Assembly: GCA_937863435.1 (NCBI GenBank)
Contig: CALMES010000118.1
Span: forward strand, 1 to 46,004
Source of the DNA: an uncultured Candidatus Peregrinibacteria bacterium
Lineage (GTDB): Bacteria; Patescibacteriota; Gracilibacteria; Peribacterales; Peribacteraceae
Length of the DNA: 46,004 nucleotides
Reading direction: 5' to 3'
A program made the position numbers and the translations under genes. Under the pieces are notes generated by a model. That model saw nothing but the letters and a program-made list of their open reading frames with translations. It made no database searches and had not been told where the DNA came from. Below, in pieces: positions 21,355 to 28,659 of the stretch. Position 1 is the stretch's first letter. Each line of letters starts with the position of its first letter.

Positions 21355-22263
21355 TTATTCAGCTGTCACAGTTTCGTCCATGGATGCCTGCATTTCTATT
21401 TCGAGTGTCAGATCGTCAATCTGTTCCTGAAGATTATCCTTTCGGTCTGCCAGATTATCATTTTCAAGCTGGTAGCGGTCGAGTTTCATATGCAAGGACT
21501 TCAGAGTCGATTCTTTGGTTGTTGAGGCGATTTTCTTCTCTGTATCAGCAATACGTTTGTCGTTGAGGGCGATTTTCTTGTCCAGCAGAGTCATTTGCTT
21601 GTTGAGCAGTGTGACTTTTTTCTGGAGAGCGGCAACTGACATTGGTGGCCGTACCTGCTCCGTTTGCTGATTGCCAGTTGCATTCTGATCAGATGACTTT
21701 TGCATCGTTTCATTCTTCTGCTCAGTTGATGTGGTCCGAGGCATTGGTGCATCTTCAGACTTTTTCATCTGTGTGCCAACCGGCATTTCCTTAAGAGGAG
21801 GTAGCATCCGGCGGTCATTGGATGGATTCGATCCATCTGTAGCTGGAGCCGAGGTCGTTTGCTCAGTCTTGCCATTGAGAAGTTTCCTGAGAACGTCGAG
21901 TGGCTTCATCGGCTGCTGCATTCGATCGGTCGGCTGATTGCCAGCTGCATTCTTTACGTCACCTTTCAAGTTTTCTGGAGGCGGCAGTATTGTATCGTTC
22001 GCATTCATCGGGCGAAACTGAGGCTGTGTTCCATCGAGTTTCTTCATCTCCGGTTGCATCTGACCTTGTTCCATCGGGCGCATATTCTGTTGATCCATAG
22101 GACGGAACTCCGGCTTTGTCTGACCGTCGATCGACATTTTAGGTTGATGAGTATCACTCGCACTTTCGGCAAAAGACAGGCTGGCAGAGGTGACAGCTCC
22201 AGAGACAATTGCCGCAACCAAAGCGGCAGAACCGATCTGACTCGCAAAGTGTTTCTTCTTCAT
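21355..22263 (-). CDS. Exported Met/Pro/Gln-rich protein with C-terminal coiled coil
   Basis: From the ATG at 22263 the product is 302 residues. It starts MKKKHFASQIGSAALVAAIV and continues to a likely signal-peptidase I site after SLSFA. The next 150 residues are low-complexity with repeated FRPMD/MRPMEQ/FRPMN-type units and Pro/Gln/Met/Lys. The final 95 residues are a long coiled coil (LQKKVTLLNKQMTLLDKKIALNDKRIADTEKKIA...NLADRKDNLQEQIDDLTLEIEM). There is no membrane anchor besides the signal. It may be a secreted structural or cell-envelope protein; nothing allows a specific function. The promoter (TTGCTA, 17 bases, TATAAT) is strong. Confidence 0.75.
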   Translation of the reverse strand: MKKKHFASQIGSAALVAAIVSGAVTSASLSFAESASDTHQPKMSIDGQTKPEFRPMDQQNMRPMEQGQMQPEMKKLDGTQPQFRPMNANDTILPPPENLKGDVKNAAGNQPTDRMQQPMKPLDVLRKLLNGKTEQTTSAPATDGSNPSNDRRMLPPLKEMPVGTQMKKSEDAPMPRTTSTEQKNETMQKSSDQNATGNQQTEQVRPPMSVAALQKKVTLLNKQMTLLDKKIALNDKRIADTEKKIASTTKESTLKSLHMKLDRYQLENDNLADRKDNLQEQIDDLTLEIEMQASMDETVTAE

Positions 22264-22294
22264 AGAGGAGTGTTGGTATGGATGTAATGTGTAT

Positions 22295-22323
22295 ATTATA
22301 ACATAATTAATATAAATTAGCAA
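22295..22323 (-). promoter_or_regulatory. Strong promoter of the coiled-coil exported protein
   Basis: Minus strand TTGCTA (22323-22318), 17 bases, consensus TATAAT (22300-22295). The leader is about 25 bases and ends CACTCCTCT before ATG, with no Shine-Dalgarno. Confidence 0.65.
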
Positions 22324-22344
22324 ATAAACAGTTTCATAGTCACT

Positions 22345-22372
22345 GTAAAAAGGCCCACGTCATGCGGGCCTT
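22345..22372 (-). terminator. Terminator of the 22393-23388 gene
   Basis: On the minus strand AAGGCCC (22372-22366), a 9-base loop, GGGCCTT (22356-22350), then TTT. It lies 21 bases after the stop codon of the gene. Confidence 0.8.
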
Positions 22373-22392
22373 CTCCTGTTGCTCGGACAGTA

Positions 22393-23388
22393 TTACTTCG
22401 GGGCAGCCGTCTTGGCCTTGGACTCAGCAGCTTTCTTGGCCGCCTCAACTTGTTTAGCGCGAATCGGCAGCCAGCGCTTGAGACCGTATGGCCCCTTTGC
22501 CAGCAGCAGATCTTCGGCCATGGAAATCAGCGTTTCTCGTTCCTCTCTGAAATCCGGTGGGAGCATGCCCAGGCTCTTGAGGTATTTAATTTCCCCGGCC
22601 GGGATCGGCCGATGGAAATTATGGGCCAGCATTCCTTCAAAAGCCTGTCGGATGGCCTTTTCGAAATCGGCCTCCGTGAGCTTCTTGAGATCCGGCGGCA
22701 CCAGGCCGTCGGGAGTCATGGTTGTCAGAAGCGACCAGTGACAGTTTCCCCGGTGGTCGGGTGTCACCTTGTTTTGCTGTACGTCCGTGTAGATCTTGTG
22801 CGCCAAATCCTTGGCAACACCCTTAATGCCCCACTTGGCTTCGTCGGCCAAGAAGAACATTCCATTGGGATACTCTTCATATCCCAGAGGAAAATCGCCG
22901 TAGTATGCCGGCTCCTGGCCTTGGATTGCTGGTCTATCATTGGAGAAATAGAACCAGTAGGGTCGAGTGCCGATCAGCACGGCGTGAACGCCCCGAACCG
23001 GCAGTAACACTTTCTGTCCGTTGTAGGACAAGAAAGGTTTCTGAACGCGGACTTCGAGCGTTTGCCCCGGTGTAAGGTCGATCTGTTTGGAGTCAACTGT
23101 AACGCCGGATTCCCATGAAACGGTACCATCCTTCGCTCGCACCGCGAACTCGACGGGTTGCGGGAACCCGAAGGTTGAGTTGCGACAGAGAATGACGTGC
23201 GGCCCCGGCTGAATCACGATCGCGGTCGGCTTGTCTTTGAAGAGCGGCAATGTACCGCCCGTCCAGACGTACTGATTGGAGTCAATTTGGAGCACGACGG
23301 GGAAAATGAATCCCTCATCGACAAATTTGACGTTGGTCGCCGTCTGGGTCGGAAGCAGCAGGCTGAGAACCATGATCGCAGAGGTCAT
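22393..23388 (-). CDS. Unrecognised protein, probably exported
   Basis: The 331-residue product starts MTSAIMVLSLLLPTQTATNVKFVDEGFIFPVVLQIDSNQYVWTGG. The first 18 residues are hydrophobic but lack the basic residues of a normal signal peptide. The body contains a probable beta-rich N-terminal half (QVLEVRVQKPFLSYNGQKVLLPVRGVHAVLIGTRPYWFYF) and a helical, Lys/Ala-rich C-terminal tail (RAKQVEAAKKAAESKAKTAAPK). No family is recognised. It differs in base use from its neighbours (GC-richer third positions), which may reflect transfer. A promoter TTGACT-16-TATTAT lies about 110 bases upstream, leaving an unusually long leader for this genome. Confidence 0.65.
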   Translation of the reverse strand: MTSAIMVLSLLLPTQTATNVKFVDEGFIFPVVLQIDSNQYVWTGGTLPLFKDKPTAIVIQPGPHVILCRNSTFGFPQPVEFAVRAKDGTVSWESGVTVDSKQIDLTPGQTLEVRVQKPFLSYNGQKVLLPVRGVHAVLIGTRPYWFYFSNDRPAIQGQEPAYYGDFPLGYEEYPNGMFFLADEAKWGIKGVAKDLAHKIYTDVQQNKVTPDHRGNCHWSLLTTMTPDGLVPPDLKKLTEADFEKAIRQAFEGMLAHNFHRPIPAGEIKYLKSLGMLPPDFREERETLISMAEDLLLAKGPYGLKRWLPIRAKQVEAAKKAAESKAKTAAPK

Positions 23389-23534
23389 TGCGAGCTCGCT
23401 TTCTGAAATTGCATTGTCCGAAGCTGTGAAATGAGCAACAGGAGCCTACAACGAGTAGGCCGAAAGCAGACGTTTGTGCATCGTGCACAGTCCTGCAATC
23501 TTGTTTATAATACAATAATATTGATTTTAGTCAA
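23389..23534 (-). promoter_or_regulatory. Promoter and long leader with in-frame short ORF and hairpin
   Basis: Minus strand TTGACT (23534-23529), 16 bases, TATTAT (23512-23507). The leader contains an 11-codon ORF MHKRLLSAYSL (23481-23446), in the same frame as the 331-residue gene but closed by TAG, and the hairpin GCCTAC-TCGTT-GTAGGC (23460-23444) overlapping its stop. Confidence 0.4.
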
Positions 23535-23609
23535 TTAATCGTCACGCAGTATAACAGCAAAAAAATACGTTTAGAGTGTAATGAAAGCTCATCTCATAGG
23601 TTGGATTAT

Positions 23610-23639
23610 CGGCTCTGCCGGATAAAGCCGGCAGAGCCG
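23610..23639. repeat. Perfect 12-bp hairpin
   Basis: CGGCTCTGCCGG (23610-23621), loop ATAAAG, CCGGCAGAGCCG (23628-23639). There is no T-run on either side. It begins nine bases after the stop of a possible small minus-strand gene and could be its terminator or an RNA-stabilising element. Confidence 0.7.
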
Positions 23640-23647
23640 TAGCGCTT

Positions 23648-23767
23648 CTATTGCTTTGACGTTTCTGGCATTGGCTTGCCTGTCGGATGATCGGTGCCTT
23701 TTGGTTCAGTTGCCGGAGCTGTGTCTGGCATAGGTACAGGGTCTTTGGGCATATTGTCTGTCATCAT
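23648..23767 (-). CDS. Possible small Pro/Thr-rich protein (39 residues)
   Basis: From the ATG at 23767 the frame encodes MMTDNMPKDPVPMPDTAPAT followed by a Pro/Thr/Lys-rich end ETSKQ. The composition resembles the Pro/Met-rich low-complexity part of the nearby exported protein. The frame is open up to 23845. A perfect hairpin follows the stop. No promoter is clear. An overlapping plus-strand frame (23694-23885) is an alternative but begins in what looks like the reverse of this Pro-rich coding. Confidence is low. Confidence 0.35.
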   Translation of the reverse strand: MMTDNMPKDPVPMPDTAPATEPKGTDHPTGKPMPETSKQ

Positions 23768-23885
23768 AAAAAAATGGAGAATGGAGGTAAAAAGCATTCT
23801 CGTAGTCGCAGTCGACATCCGCTCCGTTCCTGAAGGCTCCTGCAAAAAAGAGGAGCAAAAGGGAGTGGTTATCGAGGAAGAATAA

Positions 23886-24110
23886 GAGTGGAGCCGCTAG
23901 AGAAGACGGTAAGGCACAGCAAAACGTTACGCTTCGAGCTTGCCATAATTGTTATTCGTACAGAATGTAGCGGAGCCGCTGACCGGATTTTCAGCCTACG
24001 TCAGCCGCGGCTGACTATGGCCCCAAAGAGGACCTCTAAGGTCCGGCAGGGAAGCTAGGAAATTTTCAATAGTAAACGGCTGTGCCACGTGGCGGCGTAG
24101 CCGCTTTACG
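23886..24110. other. Non-coding region with several palindromes beside the tRNA gene
   Basis: No coding frame is supported. Visible structures are AGCGG-AG-CCGCT near 23969-23980, the perfect palindrome GTCAGCC/GCGGCTGAC (24000-24015), GGACC-TCTAA-GGTCC near 24030-24044 and GCGGC-GTA-GCCGC near 24092-24104. It lies downstream of the tRNA gene on the minus strand and could hold its processing or termination signals or an unrecognised structured RNA. Confidence 0.4.
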
Positions 24111-24185
24111 TGGAGCCGCCTCCGGGATTTGAACCCGGGACCCTCGGTTTACGATACCGATGCTCTACCACTGAGCTAAGGCGGC
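24111..24185 (-). tRNA. tRNA-Thr, anticodon CGT
   Basis: The minus strand folds into a full cloverleaf: acceptor GCCGCCT/AGGCGGC, D arm GCTC...GAGC, anticodon stem TCGGT/ACCGA with loop ATCGTAA (anticodon CGT, reading ACG), variable GGGTC, and T arm CCGGG-TTCAAAT-CCCGG. The 3' CCA is encoded. It stands alone with no other tRNA near. Confidence 0.95.
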
Positions 24186-24189
24186 GAAA

Positions 24190-24400
24190 GAATGTACGAT
24201 TGAAAATTTACAATGAACAATTATTAATTGCGGATGCACAGTATCAAGTATCAGTTCCGAATTATCAATTGGAAATTATACAACGAAGAGCTTGAATATT
24301 GATAATGTTTTGATCAATCCAGAAGCCAAAATTCCATTGTACATTGTCAATTGTACATTTTACATTCGTCAGTCTGTTCTACGGACCAAAAGAACGCCCA
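24190..24400. repeat. AT-rich spacer with dispersed ACAATG/TACATT repeats
   Basis: TTTACAATGAACAATTATTA near 24204 and CATTGTACATTGTCAATTGT near 24334 repeat the words of 3132-3268 in both orientations. Also present is GAAGAGCTTGAATATTGATA, similar in style to the spacer before purC. No gene is seen in this stretch. Confidence 0.5.
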
Positions 24401-24478
24401 ATCGATCTATTTTAAGCTAAAAAACAATCATCATAAAAACTAATCATTGCATTCTCACGCAGGATCAATCGGGTTTTT

Positions 24479-24487
24479 TGTTACACT
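24479..24487 (+). promoter_or_regulatory. Extended -10 box of dprA, leaderless type
   Basis: TGT-TACACT at 24479-24487, eight bases, ATG at 24496. Confidence 0.4.
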
Positions 24488-24495
24488 TTTGGTCT

Positions 24496-25581
24496 ATGCA
24501 TCTGCACGCAGCTCTTACCTGGTCATATCTGAACATGCTCACGAAACGTCGGTACGATTTGCTGATGGAAAGCTTCGGATCGCTTGCAGAAGCTCTTGCG
24601 GCACTCGACGGGACACTGCTGAAAAAACTCGGCTGTCGAAGCGATACTATCGTCAAAGTTCTCAATCGGCTGGAAGGGTTTGAGGTGGAGAAGTATCAGG
24701 CAGAACTCGCCAGGCGCTCGATTTGCTTTCTGTCCATTGAGGACGATGCGTATCCGGCACTGCTGCAAGCCATCAATGATCCGCCTGTTTTCCTCTACCA
24801 TAAGGGCTCGATAAGCATTCTCAGCAAACAATGTATTGCGCTGGTAGGCACGCGGAATATGAGTAGTTACGGAAAGCGAGTGGTGGAAAAGATGGTGAGG
24901 GGACTGACAGCAGCCGACGTGGTAACCGTAAGCGGGCTCGCATTCGGGATAGATGCCGAAGTGGCACGGGAAACGCTGCGGGCAGGCGGCAAGACGGTGG
25001 GAGTCGTCGGCCACGGACTTGGCATGATGTATCCAAAATCCAATACAGCCCTTTCACTAGATATAATCGAGGCAGGCGGCCTTCTGCTTTCGGAGTTTCC
25101 TCTGGATTGTCCGCCTGACAAATTCACTTTCCCCGCCCGCAACAGAATTATTGCGGGCCTGTGTCCTGCAACAGTGGTGATCGAAGCTGCTGCCGATTCG
25201 GGCTCGCTCATCACTGCCGATCTGGCAACCGACTATAACAGGGATGTTTATGCCGTGCCGGGACAAATATTTGATGAACAGTACGCTGGTTGTCACCAGA
25301 TTATTGCACGCGGTAGCGCAACATTGCTTAGCGATCCTCTGCAACTGCTGACGGATCGGGGCATTGTCCCTGCGGATATGCGTCAGTCACCTCGGACAGT
25401 TGTGACGGATTCACCGGAAGAGGCGAGCGTGTATCATGCGCTTTCGCGTATGCCTGCATCGGTCGATGATGTGCTTGTCGCAGCTGGGTTACAAGCAGCC
25501 AGTGTGAATGCCGCCCTCACGCTTCTGGAAATGAAAGGAGCCGCTCAGAATGTCGGTGAGGGAAAATGGGTGCGCGTCTAG
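24496..25581 (+). CDS. dprA: DNA processing protein DprA
   Basis: From the ATG at 24496 the product is 361 residues. An N-terminal SAM-like helical region (about 1-65) is followed by the Rossmann-like DprA core: LVGTRNMSSYGKRV, VVTVSGLAFGIDAEVARETL, VGVVGHGLGMMYPKSN, LLSEFPLDCPPDKFTFPARNRIIAGL and ITADLATDYNRDVYAVPGQI. The last 65 residues (SPEEASVYHALSRMPASVDDVLVAAGLQAASVNAALTLLEMKGAAQNV) form the winged-helix DML1 domain found in many DprAs. DprA loads RecA on incoming single-stranded DNA in natural transformation. The frame is open to 24478, but the ATG at 24496 lies at the predicted transcript start. topA, its common neighbour, is absent. Confidence 0.95.
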   Translation: MHLHAALTWSYLNMLTKRRYDLLMESFGSLAEALAALDGTLLKKLGCRSDTIVKVLNRLEGFEVEKYQAELARRSICFLSIEDDAYPALLQAINDPPVFLYHKGSISILSKQCIALVGTRNMSSYGKRVVEKMVRGLTAADVVTVSGLAFGIDAEVARETLRAGGKTVGVVGHGLGMMYPKSNTALSLDIIEAGGLLLSEFPLDCPPDKFTFPARNRIIAGLCPATVVIEAAADSGSLITADLATDYNRDVYAVPGQIFDEQYAGCHQIIARGSATLLSDPLQLLTDRGIVPADMRQSPRTVVTDSPEEASVYHALSRMPASVDDVLVAAGLQAASVNAALTLLEMKGAAQNVGEGKWVRV

Positions 25582-25589
25582 CAGTCCGG

Positions 25590-25618
25590 TTGTTTTGATG
25601 CAGTATGCTTGCTAGCAT
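25590..25618 (+). promoter_or_regulatory. Promoter of the 25626 membrane protein gene, leaderless type
   Basis: TTGTTT (25590-25595), 17 bases, extended -10 TGC-TAGCAT (25610-25618), seven bases, ATG at 25626. Confidence 0.5.
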
Positions 25619-25625
25619 ACCTGGT

Positions 25626-26492
25626 ATGACTCCTTCTTCCACCGCAAAAACATTCGGCGAACTTTTCAATGCAGCAATACAGCTTCTGCGCGATTTCCGT
25701 GTCTCTCTTCTGCGCGGGATTGTCGTGTCGTCGGTTCTGCTGACAATCGCCAACATTCCCCAGATGTATTTCGCTCGTTCAATGGATCTGCCCGTGTATA
25801 AGAATCTTGAGAAAGCAGCTGCGCAGGCAAGTTTTTATCAGCAGAATCCGTGGTTCGGCCCCGCGATTTTGGCGGGCATGTTGCTGCTTCTGGCTGTATC
25901 CATCGTATCGGCTTTGTACTATCTGGTGGTATTGGCTCGCCGCGAAAAGAAGGAAGGCAAAGCGCTGAAGGAAGGAGCGGCACTCTTCGGTTCCTTGATT
26001 ATGGTGGCGATTTGGATAGTGCTGTATTCGTATGTATGGATTGGCTGCATTGTTGTCCTGGTGTCTGTCGGCCTGATTATTGCCAAGCAGCTGATGCTGG
26101 GTGCGGCGGTGCTGGCAATAGGTCTGTGTCTCATGATTGTTCTTGGAGCCATCAATTACCCGCGCTTTATGCTTGCTCAGATCATCCGCATACAGGAGCG
26201 GGTTTCATCCCGGAAGGCGGTACGCCTTAGCTATGTGCGGACTGCCGGGTATTGGTGGAAAGTAGTGGGAAACATGACACTGATAAGTCTGATAATAGCC
26301 GGCTGCACAGTCGCATTGACGGCTGCAGCCATAATTGTGAGCATCTTCTCCTCACCCTATGTCGCTCTGGTGGTGCCGATTGTTCTGCAGCAGGTTTTTT
26401 TGCCTTTTCAAATAAGCTTCTGGGTGGTACTGACGGAGACTATCAACAAGCATCCAAAAAGCCGGACGACGCTTGCCGCAGAGAACAGCTGA
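25626..26492 (+). CDS. Polytopic membrane protein, function unknown
   Basis: From the ATG at 25626 the product is 288 residues. About six hydrophobic segments are visible, e.g. GIVVSSVLLTIANI, GPAILAGMLLLLAVSIVSALYYLVVL, SLIMVAIWIVLYSYVWIGCIVVLVSVGLI, LMLGAAVLAIGLCLMIVLGAI, GNMTLISLIIAGCTVALTAAAIIVSI and YVALVVPIVLQQVFLPFQI. A cytoplasmic loop with RIQERVSSRKAVRLSY lies between the last pairs. The layout resembles the many DUF-type integral membrane proteins with repeated paired helices, but no family is assigned. The start at 25626 is preferred to 25605 because it sits at the predicted +1. It is 44 bases downstream of dprA, with its own promoter. Confidence 0.75.
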   Translation: MTPSSTAKTFGELFNAAIQLLRDFRVSLLRGIVVSSVLLTIANIPQMYFARSMDLPVYKNLEKAAAQASFYQQNPWFGPAILAGMLLLLAVSIVSALYYLVVLARREKKEGKALKEGAALFGSLIMVAIWIVLYSYVWIGCIVVLVSVGLIIAKQLMLGAAVLAIGLCLMIVLGAINYPRFMLAQIIRIQERVSSRKAVRLSYVRTAGYWWKVVGNMTLISLIIAGCTVALTAAAIIVSIFSSPYVALVVPIVLQQVFLPFQISFWVVLTETINKHPKSRTTLAAENS

Positions 26493-26502
26493 CACGCAAG
26501 CG

Positions 26503-27195
26503 TTAACAGCTTTCGACAATCGCCTTGAATTCGGCTGGTTTCAGGGATGCGCCACCGACCAGTCCGCCGTCGATATCGGGCATGCTCAAAAGGTCTTTGG
26601 CATTGCCTGCATTCATGGATCCGCCGTAGAGAATCATTGTTTTGGTGCGTACGTCCTCCGGCAGCTGTGACCGGATGAACGCGTGCATCTCCTGCGCTTG
26701 CTGCGGTGTTGCAGTTTTGCCCGTGCCAATGGCCCAGACCGGTTCGTAGGCGATCACCATTCCTGGCGAGGCATGCGGCAAGAGTTTCATCTGCTCTTTG
26801 ATGACAGCTTTTTCTTGGCCGGCTTCGCGCTGCGCCAATGTTTCGCCAATACACACGAACGGTGTGAGGTGATGGGTAAGTGCCTCTTTGGCCTGGGCGG
26901 CAACCATCTCATCAGTTTCACCATGCTGCTGCCGGCGTTCGCTATGGCCGCACAGAACTGCGCTGGCGCCACTTGCGGCCAGCATTTTCATACTTATATC
27001 ACCGGTAAACGCGCCACTCTCTTCGGCGCGTGCACACTGTCCGCCAAACACCAGATTATGCTGTTTGCATAACGCAAAATCGATAGCAGTCGGAAAGACA
27101 AACACGTGCACGGTATCTGTCCCATGATACGCAGAGAGATCGCTTGGCGGCGGATTCATTTTCCAGTTGGCGGCAATGATTTTCGGGCGAGGCAT
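26503..27195 (-). CDS. tpiA: Triosephosphate isomerase
   Basis: The 230-residue product interconverts dihydroxyacetone phosphate and glyceraldehyde 3-phosphate. Catalytic residues are all visible: N10 and K12 (AANWKMN), H84 (LCGHSERR) and E151 (AYEPVWAIGTGK, with flexible loop 6). The phosphate-gripping GGS (ILYGGSMNAGNA) and VGGASL near the end are intact. It is about 20 residues shorter than typical enzymes (250), the loss being near the N-terminal beta-alpha units (PPPSDLSAYHGTDTVHVFVFP). It lies 17 bases downstream of rpiB on the same strand and very probably shares its transcript. Confidence 0.95.
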   Translation of the reverse strand: MPRPKIIAANWKMNPPPSDLSAYHGTDTVHVFVFPTAIDFALCKQHNLVFGGQCARAEESGAFTGDISMKMLAASGASAVLCGHSERRQQHGETDEMVAAQAKEALTHHLTPFVCIGETLAQREAGQEKAVIKEQMKLLPHASPGMVIAYEPVWAIGTGKTATPQQAQEMHAFIRSQLPEDVRTKTMILYGGSMNAGNAKDLLSMPDIDGGLVGGASLKPAEFKAIVESC

Positions 27196-27212
27196 ACAAA
27201 AGAGAGCGGAAA

Positions 27213-27677
27213 TTATGCGGCAGGATCAGCCGCAGGGTCGTAATCGGGAAATTGTTCCAGACGTTTCTGATGGCGCCCGCCTTCGTAGGCTGTTTCCAGA
27301 AATGTATCGACCATGGCGCAGGCGAGCTCTGGCTCTGTGACGCGACCGCCCAGTGCCATGATCTGTGCATTGTTATGCTTGCGCCCCATCTCCGCATCCC
27401 ATACCGATACACAGCGCGCGCAGCGGATGCCTGGCACCTTGTTGGCAACCATTGCTTCGCCATTGCCACTGCCGCCAAAAATAATCCCAAGACACTTATG
27501 CTCCAAAACGGCCGCACATGCCTGCTGCATGATCGGCGGATAATCACACGATTCTTCTGAAAATGTCCCGACATCAATCACATCAATTTTTTTGCTGATC
27601 AAATGCTTTTTAATCGCTTCTTTCAGTTCATATCCGGCATGATCGGTACCAAGGACAACTCGAAGAGTGGACGTCAT
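27213..27677 (-). CDS. rpiB: Ribose-5-phosphate isomerase B
   Basis: The 154-residue product begins TSTLRVVLGTDHAGYELKEAIKKHL and contains the RpiB core IIFGGSGNGEAMVANKVPGIRCARC and RKHNNAQIMALGGR. The catalytic base in E. coli-type RpiB is a Cys in a CGTGIG motif; here the loop is GGSGNGE with E74, as in the Mycobacterium tuberculosis type in which Glu is the base. The enzyme interconverts ribose 5-phosphate and ribulose 5-phosphate. It is first in an rpiB-tpiA pair. An extended -10 box TGA-TATGAT ends seven bases before the ATG (27693-27685), so the mRNA is probably leaderless. Confidence 0.94.
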   Translation of the reverse strand: MTSTLRVVLGTDHAGYELKEAIKKHLISKKIDVIDVGTFSEESCDYPPIMQQACAAVLEHKCLGIIFGGSGNGEAMVANKVPGIRCARCVSVWDAEMGRKHNNAQIMALGGRVTEPELACAMVDTFLETAYEGGRHQKRLEQFPDYDPAADPAA

Positions 27678-27684
27678 GTATTAC

Positions 27685-27693
27685 ATCATATCA
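27685..27693 (-). promoter_or_regulatory. Extended -10 box of rpiB-tpiA, leaderless type
   Basis: Minus strand TGA-TATGAT (27693-27685), seven bases, then ATG at 27677. Confidence 0.5.
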
Positions 27694-27735
27694 TAAGGAA
27701 GAGTGGTATTTGCAGATATTATAGAAGGGGAAAAT

Positions 27736-27764
27736 TTGACAAAAAATAAATAGAATTAGATTAT
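27736..27764 (+). promoter_or_regulatory. Promoter of the candidate ncRNA
   Basis: TTGACA (27736-27741), 17 bases, GATTAT (27759-27764), predicted +1 near 27771. A better -10, TATAAT at 27768-27773, has too long a spacer (26) from this -35 but could act alone. Confidence 0.45.
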
Positions 27765-27770
27765 AGCTAT

Positions 27771-27921
27771 AATGCGCTTTTCGCGTTACATGGAGCGAAA
27801 GACCGATGTTGATTAAGATTATCAGCTCCTCTATCGCATTGGAGGGGCATCGTCCTTCGTCTCATGTTCAGAAAAGCGTATCCCTTCCTGCAGCGAAAGT
27901 TGCAGGAAGGGTATTTTTCTT
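27771..27921 (+). ncRNA. Candidate structured small RNA, rod-like with terminator
   Basis: The 150-base stretch between divergent rpiB and rpe has no ORF but folds well. ATGCGCTTTT (27772-27781) pairs with AAAAGCGTAT (27872-27881), ten pairs with one G-U. Further in, ACATG pairs with CATGT, then CGATG (27813-27817 region) with CATCG, and an apical CTCC/GGAG stem closes the rod with unpaired bulges. A strong terminator follows at once. A single rod with an internal bubble recalls 6S RNA, but no sequence match can be claimed; a leader for rpe is less likely because of the terminator. Confidence 0.55.
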
Positions 27922-27922
27922 T
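27882..27922 (+). terminator. Strong rho-independent terminator
   Basis: CCCTTCCTGCA (27882-27892), 8-base loop, TGCAGGAAGGG (27901-27911), then TATTTTTCTTT. The perfect 11-bp stem lies upstream of rpe and downstream of no plus-strand gene, which implies a short transcript. Confidence 0.9.
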
Positions 27923-27949
27923 GATCAGTTTTAGCCTAGAGTAGGCAGC

Positions 27950-28588
27950 ATGATTATCGCTCCCTCCATTCTTGCTGCCGACTTTGGTCGTTTACAGGAC
28001 GAAGTTGATTCCATTGCATCAGCAGACTGGATACAGATTGATGTTATGGACGGACACTTTGTCCCCAACTTAAGTTTTGGTGCGCCTGTCATGAAATGTA
28101 TCAAGACCAAGCTTTTACTCGACGTTCACTTGATGGTCACAAACCCTGCCGATCGCATTGGAGAATTCCTCGCTGCCGGCGCAAAAAATATCAGTTTTCA
28201 TGCCGAAACCGTCTTGCATACCGACGACCGTCGAGCCCTGATAAAAGCCATCCATGCCGGTGGTGCAACCGCCGGTATCGCTGTGAATCCCGCAACGTCA
28301 TTGTCGACAATTGACGATATTTTTGACGACGTGGATCTGTACCTGATTATGTCCGTCCAGCCCGGTTTTGGCGGCCAGGCGTTCCGGCCGGAAGTGCTGG
28401 AAAAAGTGAAGGAAATCCGTGCCCGCAAACCACAGGCTATGATTCAGATCGATGGCGGTATTGATGCATCAACAGCCAAAATGGCTGTTGCAGCCGGAGT
28501 CAATAATATCGTCGCCGGTAGCTATATTTTTAAAGCTGCTGATCGAAAGAAGGTGATTGAATCATTGCGCCAGAACGCAGAACGATAG
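27950..28588 (+). CDS. rpe: Ribulose-phosphate 3-epimerase
   Basis: The 212-residue TIM-barrel product interconverts ribulose 5-phosphate and xylulose 5-phosphate. Family motifs are APSILAADFGRL, IDVMDGHFVPNLSFG, DVHLMV, SVQPGFGGQAF and QIDGGI. D31, D34, H60 and D168 are in the expected places. One residue is unusual: the family normally has His two before the first Asp (HxDVMDGHF, a metal ligand); here it is Gln (Q29, WIQIDVMDG). It is next to rpiB and tpiA, so three pentose/triose isomerisation genes cluster. A TAGAGT box ends seven bases before the ATG. Confidence 0.94.
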   Translation: MIIAPSILAADFGRLQDEVDSIASADWIQIDVMDGHFVPNLSFGAPVMKCIKTKLLLDVHLMVTNPADRIGEFLAAGAKNISFHAETVLHTDDRRALIKAIHAGGATAGIAVNPATSLSTIDDIFDDVDLYLIMSVQPGFGGQAFRPEVLEKVKEIRARKPQAMIQIDGGIDASTAKMAVAAGVNNIVAGSYIFKAADRKKVIESLRQNAER

Positions 28589-28645
28589 AACAGTAGAATC
28601 CTACGTTCTACATTCTTCATGGCTTTGCTATCTTGACTGCTCACG

Positions 28646-28651
28646 TATAAT
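28646..28651 (+). promoter_or_regulatory. -10 box of the DUF192 gene, leaderless type
   Basis: Consensus TATAAT at 28646-28651, eight bases, ATG at 28660. A TTTGCT at 28624-28629 is a possible -35 with a 16-base spacer. Confidence 0.5.
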
Positions 28652-28659
28652 CTACTCAT

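Noticed and set aside
23694..23885. A plus-strand 63-codon frame opposite the small Pro-rich gene
   Set aside because: Its N-terminal half is the complement of the Pro-rich coding, there is no promoter, and the hairpin lies on the wrong side; neither strand is certain, but the minus strand is favoured.
24016..24060. Resemblance of GGTCCGGCAGGGAAGC to the SRP RNA domain IV core
   Set aside because: The tetraloop would be GGCA rather than a GNRA loop, and the conserved asymmetric loop is missing, so the match seems accidental.
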